Positions 21,970 through 31,400 of a stretch of DNA of 64,000 nucleotides are shown here, piece after piece. The DNA comes from Ideonella dechloratans. Lineage in GTDB: Bacteria; Pseudomonadota; Gammaproteobacteria; Burkholderiales; Burkholderiaceae_C. The first letter of the stretch is position 1. Each line of letters opens with the position of its first letter. Where the stretch lies: the NCBI RefSeq assembly GCF_021049305.1, contig NZ_CP088081.1, positions 496,001 to 560,000 of the forward strand. Direction: 5' to 3'. The notes beneath the pieces are model-generated. The model ran no database searches and had not been told where the DNA came from. It saw only the letters and a list, made by a program, of their open reading frames with translations. Both the position numbers and the translations under genes were made by a program.

Positions 21970-22251
21970 ATGATGAACCGCCCCATTCCGCCCGAAGAGT
22001 CGCTGATCGAGTACCCGAGTGCCTTTCCCATCAAGGTGATGGGCGCGCATGTCGAGGGTTTCGAGGCCGCCATCGTCGCGGTGGCGCTGCAGTTCGACCC
22101 CGAATTCGACCCGGACAGCGTGGAGCGCCGGCCCAGCGCCGGGGGCAACTACCTGGGCCTGACCATCACGGTCACCGCCACCAGCCGCGACCAACTCGAC
22201 GCGCTCTACCGCACCCTGACCTCGCACCCGATGGTCAAGGTGGTGCTCTGA
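21970..22251 (+). CDS. ybeD: DUF493 (YbeD-like) protein
   Basis: A 93-aa ferredoxin-like-fold protein with the family features: LIEYPSAFPIKVMG at the N-terminus, RPSAGGNYLGLTITV in the middle and LTSHPMVKVVL at the end. It sits between dat and lipB as in many proteobacteria. A possible regulatory role near lipoate synthesis is known only by context. Confidence 0.9.
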   Translation: MMNRPIPPEESLIEYPSAFPIKVMGAHVEGFEAAIVAVALQFDPEFDPDSVERRPSAGGNYLGLTITVTATSRDQLDALYRTLTSHPMVKVVL

Positions 22252-22279
22252 GCCCTCGTGCCCAGCCCCGCCCGGCCCC

Positions 22280-22969
22280 TCAGGGGCTGGGTGCTTCCGC
22301 GTCGGTCAGTTCCTTGACCTTGTAGGGCGCGGCCTCGTCGCCCGCATCGGCGGCGGCCGCGTACCAGTAGCGCGCCAGCCGGCGGTTGGCGTCCACCCCT
22401 TCGCCCTTCTCGTACATCGAGGCCAGGATGTACATGGCCCCCAGGTCGCCGGCCAGCGCGGCCTGGCGGTACCACCGGGCGGCCTGGGCCAGATCCTGCG
22501 GCGTGCCCCGGCCCAGGAAGCAGGCCGTGCCCATCTCCAACTGCGCCTGCGGGCTGCCGGCCTCGGCCGCACGGTGGTACCAGGCCACCGCCTGCGGCAG
22601 GTCCTTCCAGCCCAGGCGGCCGCTTTCGTACAACTCCCCCAGGGCCTGCTGCGAGGTGACGAAGCCCGCGTCGGCCGCCTGCAGCAGCCAGTGCAGGGCG
22701 GTGGCCACGCTGGCGTGGGGCACCTCGCCGCGCAGGTGCATGGCGGCCAGATCGTGCTGGGCCACCGGCTGCCCTTGGCGGGCCAGGGCCTCGAAGGACC
22801 GGGCAGCCTCGGCCCAGCGTCCCTGGGCGTAGGCGTCCAGTGCCTGCTGCAGCGCCGGGTCGACCTGGGGCGGCGCCTCGGCCAGATCCTGCGCCGCGGC
22901 GGCGCCGCAGAGCGCCAGGCACAGCAGCGGCACGGCCCAGGGCCATCGCGGGGCGGAGCGAAGGAACAT
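22280..22969 (-). CDS. SEL1-repeat (TPR-like) secreted protein
   Basis: A 229-aa protein with a signal peptide (about residues 1-27, ending AAAAQ) and at least four SEL1-type repeats of about 36 residues with the AxxxGxxxAQxxLGxxYxxG pattern (for example [20 protein letters not shown], then [13 protein letters not shown]). Such repeats mediate protein contacts in the envelope. It interrupts the dat-ybeD-lipB-lipA series on the opposite strand and is divergent from lipB. Confidence 0.82.
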   Translation of the reverse strand: MFLRSAPRWPWAVPLLCLALCGAAAAQDLAEAPPQVDPALQQALDAYAQGRWAEAARSFEALARQGQPVAQHDLAAMHLRGEVPHASVATALHWLLQAADAGFVTSQQALGELYESGRLGWKDLPQAVAWYHRAAEAGSPQAQLEMGTACFLGRGTPQDLAQAARWYRQAALAGDLGAMYILASMYEKGEGVDANRRLARYWYAAAADAGDEAAPYKVKELTDAEAPSP

Positions 22970-23048
22970 GACCTCTCCTGAAGCAAGCTCAGGCCCGACG
23001 ATAAGCCTGCCGCGGCAAGCCCTCTGCCGCTCGGGGACAATCGGGGGC

Positions 23049-23768
23049 ATGAACCACCGCACCGTGCCCGTGGCCTCCGCGCTGTCCGGCGGGGCCCTTG
23101 TGCGCGCCTGGGGCCTGGTGCCCTATGACGAGACCTTCGCCGCGATGCAGGCCTTCACGGCCGCGCGCGGGCCTGACACCCCCGACGAGTTCTGGTGGGT
23201 GGCGCACCCGCCCGTCTTCACCCAGGGCGTGGCCGGCAAGGCCGAGCATGTGCTGGGCGCGGGCGACATCCCGGTGGTGCAGAGCAACCGCGGCGGGCAG
23301 GTGACCTACCACGGCCCCGGCCAGGTGGTGGTCTACCCGCTGGTGGACCTGCGCCGCCTGGGCATCTACGTCAAGGAATACGTCTTCCGCCTGGAGGCTG
23401 CGGTCATCCAGACGCTGGAGCGCTTCGGCGTGATCGGCTTCCGGGTGGAAAGTGCCCCGGGCATCTACGTGAACCTGGCCGACCCGCTGAACGCCGGCCT
23501 GCCCGCCGGGCCAAGGCAGGATCCTTTCGCCGGCCTGGGCAAGATCTCCGCGCTGGGCATCAAGGTGAGCAACCACTGCACGTACCACGGCGTGTCGCTC
23601 AATGTGGCGATGGACCTCGAGCCCTTCCACCGCATCAACCCCTGTGGCTATGCCGGGCTGGCCACGGTGGACCTCGCTACACTGGGCGTCCACGTCACGC
23701 CCGAGGCCGTGGCGGCCGTGCTGATCGAGCGCCTGGCCGCCCACCTGAGCCCGCCCGCGACCGCCTAG
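23049..23768 (+). CDS. lipB: octanoyl-ACP:protein transferase
   Basis: Transfers octanoyl groups from acyl carrier protein to lipoyl domains. [19 protein letters not shown], and the catalytic pair in [18 protein letters not shown] (Lys and Cys), are intact. ATG at 23049 (MNHRTVP) gives 239 aa; upstream in-frame codons are poorly conserved. LipA, which acts next, is encoded 65 nt downstream. Confidence 0.95.
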   Translation: MNHRTVPVASALSGGALVRAWGLVPYDETFAAMQAFTAARGPDTPDEFWWVAHPPVFTQGVAGKAEHVLGAGDIPVVQSNRGGQVTYHGPGQVVVYPLVDLRRLGIYVKEYVFRLEAAVIQTLERFGVIGFRVESAPGIYVNLADPLNAGLPAGPRQDPFAGLGKISALGIKVSNHCTYHGVSLNVAMDLEPFHRINPCGYAGLATVDLATLGVHVTPEAVAAVLIERLAAHLSPPATA

Positions 23769-23833
23769 CGGCATCTTCTCCGCTTCTTCCCGCTCCTCAC
23801 GCAACGCCGCCACCGCGGCAAGGCACTGACGAC

Positions 23834-24832
23834 ATGGCCACCGAGAACACCACGCACGAACACAAGACCGGCGCCGCCTACGACGCCTCGGCCAAGCAGA
23901 AGGCCGAGGCCAAGACCGCCCGCATCCCGATCAAGATCGTGCCGGCCGAGACGCTGAAGAAGCCCGACTGGATCCGCGTGAAGGCCGGCAGCCCCACGAC
24001 CCGCTTCTACGAGATCAAGCAGATCCTGCGCGAGCACAAGCTGCACACCGTCTGCGAGGAAGCCTCCTGCCCCAACATCGGCGAGTGCTTCGGCCACGGC
24101 ACGGCCACCTTCATGATCATGGGCGACAAGTGCACCCGGCGCTGCCCCTTCTGCGACGTGGGCCACGGCCGCCCGGACCCGCTGGACACCGAGGAGCCGG
24201 CCAACCTGGCCAAGACCATCGCCGCGCTCAAGCTCAAGTACGTGGTCATCACCAGCGTGGACCGCGACGACCTGCGCGACGGCGGCGCGGGCCATTACGT
24301 CGAGTGCATCCGCCAGGTGCGCGAACAGTCGCCCCAGACCCAGATCGAGGTGCTGGTGCCCGACTTCCGCGGCCGCCTGGACAAGGCGCTGGACATCCTC
24401 AAGACCAGCCCGCCGGACGTGATGAACCACAACCTGGAGACGGTGCCGCGCCTGTACAAGGAGGCCCGTCCCGGCGCCGACTACCAGTTCAGCCTGACCC
24501 TGCTGCAGCGCTTCAAGCAGGAAGTGCCGGGCGTGCCGACCAAGAGCGGCCTGATGGTGGGCCTGGGCGAGACCGACGAGGAGATCCTCGAGGTCATGCG
24601 CGACATGCGGGCCCACGGCATCGACATGCTGACCATCGGCCAGTACCTGGCGCCCTCGGGCCACCACCTGCCGGTGCGCCGCTACGTGCACCCGGACACC
24701 TTCAAGATGTTCGAGACCGAGGCCTACAAGATGGGCTTCACCCACGCGGCGGTGGGTGCGATGGTCCGTTCGTCGTACCACGCGGACCAACAGGCCGCCC
24801 AGGCTGGCGTGCTTGTCAATGACTCGAAGTAA
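23834..24832 (+). CDS. lipA: lipoyl synthase
   Basis: Radical-SAM enzyme that inserts two sulfurs into octanoyl-lipoyl domains. The auxiliary cluster cysteines are in [12 protein letters not shown], the radical-SAM cluster in CTRRCPFC, and the C-terminal RSSYHA serine is present. Length is 332 aa. It is the last core gene before accessory DNA; the 70 nt downstream contain two copies of AGAAAATAGCG and then a terminator. Confidence 0.97.
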   Translation: MATENTTHEHKTGAAYDASAKQKAEAKTARIPIKIVPAETLKKPDWIRVKAGSPTTRFYEIKQILREHKLHTVCEEASCPNIGECFGHGTATFMIMGDKCTRRCPFCDVGHGRPDPLDTEEPANLAKTIAALKLKYVVITSVDRDDLRDGGAGHYVECIRQVREQSPQTQIEVLVPDFRGRLDKALDILKTSPPDVMNHNLETVPRLYKEARPGADYQFSLTLLQRFKQEVPGVPTKSGLMVGLGETDEEILEVMRDMRAHGIDMLTIGQYLAPSGHHLPVRRYVHPDTFKMFETEAYKMGFTHAAVGAMVRSSYHADQQAAQAGVLVNDSK

Positions 24833-24903
24833 ATGAGAAAATAGCGAAGTAAGTAAGAAAATAGCGCACTGTAACAAGGGCAAAAGCGCGGTTTTTACCT
24901 ATG

Positions 24904-24936
24904 AAATTGGCCTCTAGAGTGAGGCCAATTTTTTGG
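24904..24936 (+). terminator. rho-independent terminator after lipA
   Basis: Stem AATTGGCCTC/GAGGCCAATT around TAGAGT, followed by a T6 run. It ends the lipB-lipA transcript and marks the border to accessory DNA. Confidence 0.85.
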
Positions 24937-25011
24937 TGCCCTCAGGGAGTGCGGCCACGCCGATGGCCGCTGATGTCGAACGCTGGCAAGCCCCGCAGAG
25001 GGCGTGAGCAC

Positions 25012-26763
25012 ATGACAATTGAACGGTTGGCGGGCCGCGCGGAGGAATTGCGCGTGACCGCCTTTCCGCACGGGCAGCGCCTTTGGCGCGTGGCTTGGTT
25101 CGGTCCCATCCGATTCGCCGATCGGGCGCTGAAGATGAAGCAACCCTCGGTCTTGGTTCATCTGGCAGAGGTGACCGACCCCGCGGTGCGCATCAACCCG
25201 GACGCCCCGATCCCGCCCAGCGCAGCGGCGGCTCGGCAGATCAAGCGATGGGTGTCGGTGGGCACCACGGTGCTGCTGAGGATTGGCGACCTCTGGGAGG
25301 GGCAGTGGTTTTTCCACCGGCCGGCCTTGGAAGAAGAGTGCTTTGAGGGCATTGAGGTGGATGAGCCGGCGGCCGTGATCGTCAAAGCCGGTTCCAGCTT
25401 GGCAGAGGGTGGGTTCCTGATTCCGTTCGCCGAGCACCCCTGGCATTCGGAGAACACCCACTCCTATTGCTTGCGTATCACTTTGCGGGATGGCCGCTAT
25501 TTGGTCATCCCGGCCATGGAACTGATCCGCTTCTACTACGGGTCGTCAGCCGATCTCCTGGCCAGTCTGTTCACGCCTCCGCTGCGGAAGAATGCTCTGT
25601 ACGAGCGAGCGAGTGTGTCGCAGGTGACCCGCGTCATGACTCTGGACCTCGCGGCCGATATGCCGCGTGCCAGTGCTGAGGACATTGCACGGCTTGCGGG
25701 TGACCCCCAGGCTTGGAGCGCAGCACAGCAGGTTGGTGCTTCCTGCCTGAAGGCATCCGGCCAGCGGAAGGACATCTACCCGATCGCGCGCTTTCCGTTT
25801 ACCGGGCAGACTGATCTGAAAGTGCATGGGCAGTGGCTGTCCCGCGGGCATGAGGGGAAGGCGACCTTTGTGGTTCACCGCATTGCCTCGTGCTCCCATG
25901 CCTTCCCATTCCAGAAACTGACCTTCAAGTTGAAGGGGCAGAAAACCCGTCGACGCAGGGCGCCGGACCAACCGTTGTCTGCGGTGAGTTCTGAACCCAG
26001 ACACAAGGCTGCTCGGTCCGCAACACCTCAGCAGCCCAGGCTTGAGGAGCGTGACGCGTCCACCGGGCTGAAGCCTCATACCTACGGATTTCGGGGAGAC
26101 AGAGTGTTCCCCGATCTGGCGCGAAAGCTGATCCGTGGCGTGAAGGCGGTGGAGTCCGGCGAACCCGTTCAGGCAGGATCCGTGGCAGCACCGGTTGAGG
26201 ACTTGGCCATCGGGGCGACAGGGACATCTGCCCGGCGACGGGAGGCGCTTCTGGCGCAAATAGCTCAAGATCAGCGCAGTGCTGTTCCGGAGTTCCTCAA
26301 GCAGGTCATCGATGCCTTGTCTCAGTTGAATGGATTTGAGATCCACCTGCTGACCATTGGCCCGGAGGACGGGTGCACAGTTCCCATGACCTTGCTGCTC
26401 GACGAGGACGGCGTCATTGAGGATGCCCTCCTGATTGAAGAAGCAGGGCATAGCCGGCCGCGCCGAATGGCTGCCTTCTTGGTCTCCCGAGGCGAAGACC
26501 GACTCACCCTTATCTTCCCCGAATCAGATCCGGTGCACCCGTTGGCTTACACATGCGAACGTGGTGACGAGGATGAGGTTCACCTGACCATGTACTGGGG
26601 GGCTAAAGACTTCCTGAGGGATGTGCAAGAACAGCGTGGATCAGATATCACTATGTTGCGGGGGAAGGGCTCGGCAACAGATGAACTCTTGTTGTGGATT
26701 CGCGCGAGACTTATAAGCTGCGTGATATTTCCTTCATCCCTCACAGACCGAAAAGATGACTAG
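25012..26763 (+). CDS. large hypothetical protein, possibly TnsE-like
   Basis: I do not recognise this 583-aa protein with confidence. No signal peptide or membrane segment is visible. The N-terminal 250 residues look beta-rich with a conserved-looking RYLVIPAMELIRFYYGSS (about residues 165-182); the centre has DLKVHGQWLSRG; a basic, low-complexity linker (about residues 310-370) is followed by an alpha/beta C-terminal domain (LTIGPEDG, MTLLLDEDG). By eye the order of these blocks weakly resembles Tn7 TnsE, but this is from memory and not an alignment. GC is lower than in the core genes. ATG at 25012 is preferred; longer starts at 24901 and 24973 exist. Confidence 0.6.
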   Translation: MTIERLAGRAEELRVTAFPHGQRLWRVAWFGPIRFADRALKMKQPSVLVHLAEVTDPAVRINPDAPIPPSAAAARQIKRWVSVGTTVLLRIGDLWEGQWFFHRPALEEECFEGIEVDEPAAVIVKAGSSLAEGGFLIPFAEHPWHSENTHSYCLRITLRDGRYLVIPAMELIRFYYGSSADLLASLFTPPLRKNALYERASVSQVTRVMTLDLAADMPRASAEDIARLAGDPQAWSAAQQVGASCLKASGQRKDIYPIARFPFTGQTDLKVHGQWLSRGHEGKATFVVHRIASCSHAFPFQKLTFKLKGQKTRRRRAPDQPLSAVSSEPRHKAARSATPQQPRLEERDASTGLKPHTYGFRGDRVFPDLARKLIRGVKAVESGEPVQAGSVAAPVEDLAIGATGTSARRREALLAQIAQDQRSAVPEFLKQVIDALSQLNGFEIHLLTIGPEDGCTVPMTLLLDEDGVIEDALLIEEAGHSRPRRMAAFLVSRGEDRLTLIFPESDPVHPLAYTCERGDEDEVHLTMYWGAKDFLRDVQEQRGSDITMLRGKGSATDELLLWIRARLISCVIFPSSLTDRKDD

Positions 26764-26814
26764 CCAGCAGGTGTTGGCACCGACGCCGGAATGAGCCGGG
26801 TGGGCGGGCTGCTG

Positions 26815-27410
26815 CCGGTTCCGTGGACACCCATAAGCTCTCCCACCAAGTAGACAGCTGAAACCAGAGAATGCGGCCCAACCCCTGAAGGAAGAGGCCG
26901 ATGAGGAAGAGCAAGTTCACGGAGAGCCAGATCGTGGCGATCCTCAAGGAGGGCGAAGCTGGCGTGCCGGTGGCGGAGGTCTGCCGCAAGCACGGGATCA
27001 GTTCGCCGACGTACTACGCCTGGAAGAGCAAGTACGCAGGTGCGATGGTGTCCGACCTGGCGCGCATGCGCGAGCTGGAGGCCGAGAACGCCCGACTCAA
27101 GCGCATGTAAGCCGACCTGGCGCTGGAGAACGCAGCGATCAAGGATCGTGCTGACAAAAAAATTCTGACGCCGTCCGCGAAGCGGCAGGTGGTGGCGGTC
27201 ATGGTGACCGAGCACCGCCTGTCGATTCAGCGAGCCTGCAGAGCCACAGGCTTGTCGCGGGCGGCGTACTACAAGGTGCCGCCGTTGCCGCAGGAGAAGG
27301 ATGCCGAGGTCATCGACGCGCTCAACGGCGTCGTCGAGCGCAATGGCCGCAGGGGGTTCTGGAAGTGCTTCGACCGACTGCGCCTGGATGGCCGACCCTG
27401 GCACCGACCC
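26815..27410 (+). mobile_element. IS3-family remnant
   Basis: Decayed, 3'-truncated IS3-type element. It contains the orfA start and a stretch encoding the start of orfB (HRLSIQRACRATGLSRAAYY, then VVERNGRRGFWKCFDRLR), after which homology stops before the DDE domain. A stop codon replaces the expected tyrosine at the end of orfA (RLKRM-stop-ADLALENAAIKD). The left boundary is approximate; no right end is seen. Confidence 0.75.
26901..27110 (+). pseudogene. IS3-type transposase OrfA fragment
   Basis: 69 codons with the HTH_Tnp_1 fold: MRKSKFTESQIVAILKEGE, then VPVAEVCRKHGISSPTYYAWK and a leucine-zipper start. The TAA at 27108 cuts the zipper; the downstream frame continues the IS3 sequence, so it is inactive. 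Confidence 0.8.
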
Positions 27411-27423
27411 GGGAGTACCTGCA

Positions 27424-27450
27424 TAAGAAAAGCCCGCCATTGGCGGGCTT
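27424..27450 (-). terminator. terminator of the small two-gene operon
   Basis: Stem AAGCCCGCC/GGCGGGCTT with a 3-nt loop. On the minus strand it is followed by TTTTCTTATG, a U-rich tail, 24 nt after the stop of the 55-aa ORF. Confidence 0.7.
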
Positions 27451-27473
27451 CCGGGCGTGTGGAGTCCTAGATT

Positions 27474-27641
27474 TCAGGAAGCGCACTGTGCCTTGGGCTG
27501 GGGGGCGTCCAAGCTTAGAGCTTGGATTTGCTCATACACAAAGTCCAACTCCGCCAGCACTTCTTGGAGCACCAAGATGCGGTCTTCCACAGTCTTGGGG
27601 GCGGACATCGCAAAAAGATCAAAGCCCTTGAGGTGGTTCAT
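27474..27641 (-). CDS. small hypothetical protein (55 aa)
   Basis: Small gene with an ATG at 27641 and GGAGG about 6 nt upstream. The product begins MNHLKGFDLFAMSAPK and is predicted helical (VEDRILVLQEVLAELDFVYE), acidic and soluble. It starts 29 nt after the stop of the upstream 120-aa ORF on the same strand and is followed by a terminator, so the two form an operon. I know no family for it. Confidence 0.65.
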   Translation of the reverse strand: MNHLKGFDLFAMSAPKTVEDRILVLQEVLAELDFVYEQIQALSLDAPQPKAQCAS

Positions 27642-27670
27642 AGAAGCCTCCAGTGGTGGGTGGGATGAAA

Positions 27671-28033
27671 TCAGTGTTGTGCTTGGCGACGCAGGCTCTC
27701 GATCGCATGATGGTAGTCTTCTGGACTTTCTGACTTGATAGCAAGCGCGGCCATCTCAACGTGATAAATCTGCTGCTTTGCGTTGATGACTTGGCGTGCA
27801 AGCGACATGTCATCAATCTTGGGGGTCAGCCCTTCCAGAAGTTGGTTGATGAGTCTCAGGGCGAAGGCGATCTCTTCCAAGCTCGGATTCATCTTGGTCG
27901 AGATTAGCTCGAAGCCAAGCTCATCGTGCTTGTCGACAACGGCCTTAGCGACCTTCATCACGTTGTCCCAAACACGTTCGATCAGGTCCTCTACATCAGC
28001 TTCCAAGCCGCTGGCTGTGATGATTCCGCTCAT
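27671..28033 (-). CDS. hypothetical helical protein (120 aa)
   Basis: First gene of a two-gene operon. The protein is helical and acidic with no membrane segment (VEDLIERVWDNVMKVAKAV, then SLEEIAFALRLINQLLEGL). ATG at 28033 is chosen because AGGGGG lies about 6 nt before it; ATG at 28054 would add 7 residues and is also downstream of the promoter. No family recognised. An intact promoter, two good ribosome sites and a terminator argue that it is expressed. Confidence 0.65.
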   Translation of the reverse strand: MSGIITASGLEADVEDLIERVWDNVMKVAKAVVDKHDELGFELISTKMNPSLEEIAFALRLINQLLEGLTPKIDDMSLARQVINAKQQIYHVEMAALAIKSESPEDYHHAIESLRRQAQH

Positions 28034-28075
28034 TCTGGCCCCCTGCTCACTCATCTTTTTTGGGAAAAGGGGACG

Positions 28076-28104
28076 ATTATAGAACCTACTTTGGCGGGTG
28101 TCAT
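28076..28104 (-). promoter_or_regulatory. sigma-70 promoter of the small operon
   Basis: On the minus strand a perfect TATAAT (28081-28076) is preceded by ATGACA (28104-28099) with a 17-nt spacer. The predicted start near 28069 gives a leader of about 35 nt to the ATG at 28033. Confidence 0.7.
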
Positions 28105-28493
28105 CAACCCAACGGAACTGCATGGTTTCCCTTCGGGTGGCGCGCTCACGCATAGGGACCCGGTGCACCTTCATCCAAGATGCCCCTCGCGTCAACCGCT
28201 ACACCGCGTGTCGAGAGCTTTATACCTGCACATCAATGCCTACGCTACGTCCAGAGTGTTTCCGATTCCCTTGAACGTGGGGGCTTGGCTGACTTTTTCA
28301 ACACTCGGAGGCCGGTTGCCGTGGGCGAGTCGACAAAGGGGACCTCAGGTCGAGGTGTCCGAAGGCGGCAGGCAGCACATGCACGCTTCACCCTACTGTG
28401 CACGATGGGGCCGCTGCTTTTGTCACCATGACCAACTAGCTCGGAAGGCAGTGAGGAGGGCTTCCAACCGCGGAGATGATCCTGTGTCGGGTG

Positions 28494-29199
28494 CTACCCG
28501 AGACCCTGAAGCACATTCTGCTGACTGATCCTGGGTTCGAGGACGTTCCCTTCGTCGCGTTGCAGGACGTAAGGTGCCGTGGGCACCATGGCATACGCCG
28601 GAGCCACCAAATAGGGCTGTCCGTCCCTCCTAGGTCGGGAAGGAACGGGTGCCCCTGTGCATGTCTGTGTTGCCGATCAGCGTCCCGAAGACCCACAGAA
28701 GGTCGACTGCTGGAATGACTTCCTGTTGGACGATCCCAGCTGCCACCAGTGCTCGTGTCATCTGAGGCCAGGATCCTCCAGACCCCACGAACTCGGTGTC
28801 GAGTGTCCCGATGGAGACCAGGCATCTGCGGCCCCTGGCCCCCTCTCGATCAAAGCGTCGCACCTCCAAGAAGCGCTGGCCACCGTGGTTGATGATGGTC
28901 GAGTGGGCCGCTGGCAGCCCATGCTCTCGGAGCAACCCTAGCGCCAAATGCTCGGCAAGCAGTAAGTCTTGCCAGCGTTGACTCGCCTCGCTGTCAGTCG
29001 GGGCAGTGAACTTGCCGAGGACAAGGGTTGGCCCTTCTGGGCATTCAACATACGCCGTGAACTTCGGCTGCTCGCCGCCCAGGAGGGGGTCCTGGTGTTC
29101 GCCGCGTGCTGCGGCCGCTGCGAGTGCAACGTAGGCCTGTCCGCTGCCTTGCTGCGATGTTGTTCTACAGCAGGGTGCTTTGGCTAAGATCCGCCCCAA
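28494..29199 (-). pseudogene. HipA-family kinase remnant
   Basis: Broken serine/threonine kinase of the HipA family. The first frame holds GGEQPKFTAYV (ATP-binding loop region), FLEVRRFDREG and LLWVFGTLIGNTDMH (catalytic loop), then stops at 28630. The expected continuation, beginning APAYAMVPTAPYVLQRDEGN (compare the usual APxYDMLPM), is found in another frame up to a stop at 28494. The N-terminal third is missing and no hipB is nearby. The lysine of the P-loop-like PKF and the catalytic aspartate region remain, but the gene cannot give a full protein. Confidence 0.8.
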
Positions 29200-29280
29200 G
29201 CCGTTCTGGGGAGAGTGGCCCGACAGCCCTTCGTGTGATGCGTGCCATCCCGAGACCTGTCCTCTGACCCAGGTGGCTCC

Positions 29281-29583
29281 TCATCGCCAGACGCCCCTCG
29301 CTCGGTTCGGCACCCGGCGACGCGCCCCACGGGCTCTGGGCCCGAAGGCCGCCAGAGTCCGGATGCTCCGGCGAATCCGAGAAGACAGCAGACGCCCGGC
29401 GGTCACCCGTTGAGGCTTGGCCTGGATGACGATCCCACGCGCATCGGCATGGAAGTACACCCGCTGGCCCAGGCGGAAGGTCTCGATCTCGGGGGGAAGC
29501 GTCACCACATGCCCCTTCTTCAGGATGCTTCGGTACGATGGTGAGGTCTGGTGGGCTCGGGATCTCAAGGCAGTGGCCTTCAT
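29281..29583 (-). CDS. AbrB/MazE-like small DNA-binding protein
   Basis: A 100-aa protein from ATG at 29583, with GGAG about 8 nt upstream. Residues about 17-55 (SILKKGHVVTLPPEIETFRL, then GQRVYFH) match the swapped-hairpin AbrB pattern in which a KKGxVxLP element is followed by a beta strand. The C-terminal 40 residues are very basic (Arg-rich). It starts 29 nt after the AAA+ ATPase stop on the same strand, so it is probably co-transcribed and may autoregulate the pair. Confidence 0.6.
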   Translation of the reverse strand: MKATALRSRAHQTSPSYRSILKKGHVVTLPPEIETFRLGQRVYFHADARGIVIQAKPQRVTAGRLLSSRIRRSIRTLAAFGPRARGARRRVPNRARGVWR

Positions 29584-29612
29584 GGAAGTCTCCGTGGAGG
29601 TGTCCCTGGGGA

Positions 29613-31400
29613 TCAGTGCTTCTGCAGGTGCTCGGTCCAGTGCATCACCGCCTGCTCGGTCACGGAACGCACATCGCGGGCGCTGTTGAGGCTGGCCCAG
29701 GGGATGTCCAGCTCCTCCACCTGCGGCAGGGCCCAGCGCTCGACGCCCCACTGCTTGGCGAGGTCGCCCAGTGCGCCCTCGCAGATGGCGGGGAAGTGCT
29801 CCGGCCTCGGTTGCTCTACCAGGTAGACCTGGAGGCGGCTCAGCAAGGGGGCCTCGATGGCCGAGAGACGGTTGGCTGTGGCCAGCCAGGACACCTCGGA
29901 GTAGTCGCATTCCACCTTGAGGAAGCAGTCCAGGTGCGCCCGGGCAGTCTGGGGCTCCAGCAGTCCCAGCAGATAGGACTGCGCATCCGAGTCGTTGCGG
30001 CTGCCCGCTCTGGCCTTGTCCAGCTCGTCCAGGATGACCAGGGCCGAAGCCGAGCGGCGCGTGGCCAGGAAGGTGGCCAGGGTGGAGGGACGGCCACCGC
30101 CCCAGCCGCGGGAGGTGCCATTGAGGATCTTCGCGTCATGGGCGCCGGCCAGTGACAGGTTCAGTACCGGAACCTCCATCAACTCGGCAAAGCGCAGCGC
30201 CAGGCGCGACTTGCCGCTCCCAGGGGCACCCACCAGCAGCGTCGGAGGCAGCCGCAAACTCAGGGCGCCGAGCCGGGCCCGCCCCAGCAGGGACGAGAAC
30301 ATCTGCCCGATGGCCCTCTCGGCCCAGGGGAACTCCTGGATCAGAGCCTGCTGCCGCTCTCGCAACACCTGGGCCGCTGGCAGCTGAGCCAACGGCAAAG
30401 CGGTTTCCAGCACCTTGTGACGTTCCACCTCTTCCTTGTCCGCGCGCTCCGAGGCGGGCCAGATCGGGTTCCGGCAGATCACCAGGCGATCTGTCCCTTC
30501 GCTCGACTGGGCTGCTTCGGCGTCCAGCGATGACCAGGGCGGCAACTGGCCGCTTTGCAGTGTCGCCTTCATCCGTCCCAACAGCCGAAGTTGCTGGTGC
30601 CGCCAAGTCTGCCCAGATTTGGGGGCGGCGCGGTTGAAATCTGGGAATCGTCGGGCGCAGGCCTTGATCAGGGTGCGCCACAGGGGCTCCCCGATCTGGG
30701 CAAAGTCCCGCGGCAGGTCATGCGCGCCCTTGCGCGCGGCAGCCAATCCACTGCCTTCCTGGCTGTAGACCAGCCGCAGCGCGAATACGGTGGCATCGAA
30801 GTCTGCAGTCAGCCAACGCCCGAAGCCTCTGTCGCCGCCGGCGATTTCGGCCAGGGCTTCCTCACACACATGGCGGGCATGTTCCAGCGCACTCTCGAGC
30901 AGCACCTTCGTGCCGTCCGGGGCGAACTTGCGCGAGGGAAAGCGGGACGGCAGTGGGTCGGCTTGAGTACCTCCTTCCGCACCAGCGAGGTACAAGGCGT
31001 GCTGGATGATGCGCAGCCGGTCCACGGGGGTGTCCGAGAAGCGCAAGACATCTTCGTACAGCATCAGGGCGATGTACTGCCCGGCTTTGCGCTCCGGGTC
31101 GGTCAGCATCTCGCTGGCGGCCTCGAGCAGGCGCTTGGCGCGCTGGGCCTGGGGGAGCTTGCCGGCATAGGCCTGGCGAAGGCACCTCGCGACGTTCTCG
31201 TAGTGGCGGGGAACCTTGGGCGCGAGCAACAGCATCAGGGTCAGGTGCCGCATGGCGTCCAGCCCCGGAACATCGACGTCGTAGCGGTTCAGGGCGGCGG
31301 TCAGAAGACTGGGGGCCTTGGACTGCGCGGTGATCCGCGGCGGCAGCCCGGGCTTGGCTGGACCTCTAGCGGTCTTGGTCTTGGGAAGTGGTGCAGACAT
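29613..31400 (-). CDS. AAA+ ATPase of unknown function
   Basis: A 595-aa protein. The first 350 residues are helical with no recognised domain. The AAA+ module follows: Walker A LLVGAPGSGKSRLAL near residue 395, Walker B ALVILDELDKA near residue 455, sensor-like SWLATANRLSAIEAPLLSRL with an arginine that can act as finger, and a short lid. The core resembles Lon- or MoxR-like AAA+ but no protease domain is present. ATG at 31400 is preferred because GGAG lies 6 nt upstream. It sits beside an AbrB-like gene and a decayed hipA; a defence-related role is only a guess from context. Confidence 0.7.
   Translation of the reverse strand: MSAPLPKTKTARGPAKPGLPPRITAQSKAPSLLTAALNRYDVDVPGLDAMRHLTLMLLLAPKVPRHYENVARCLRQAYAGKLPQAQRAKRLLEAASEMLTDPERKAGQYIALMLYEDVLRFSDTPVDRLRIIQHALYLAGAEGGTQADPLPSRFPSRKFAPDGTKVLLESALEHARHVCEEALAEIAGGDRGFGRWLTADFDATVFALRLVYSQEGSGLAAARKGAHDLPRDFAQIGEPLWRTLIKACARRFPDFNRAAPKSGQTWRHQQLRLLGRMKATLQSGQLPPWSSLDAEAAQSSEGTDRLVICRNPIWPASERADKEEVERHKVLETALPLAQLPAAQVLRERQQALIQEFPWAERAIGQMFSSLLGRARLGALSLRLPPTLLVGAPGSGKSRLALRFAELMEVPVLNLSLAGAHDAKILNGTSRGWGGGRPSTLATFLATRRSASALVILDELDKARAGSRNDSDAQSYLLGLLEPQTARAHLDCFLKVECDYSEVSWLATANRLSAIEAPLLSRLQVYLVEQPRPEHFPAICEGALGDLAKQWGVERWALPQVEELDIPWASLNSARDVRSVTEQAVMHWTEHLQKH

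Noticed and set aside
28180-28431. 83-aa + strand ORF upstream of the hipA remnant
   Set aside because: No ribosome site, no family resemblance and disordered composition; probably decayed DNA.
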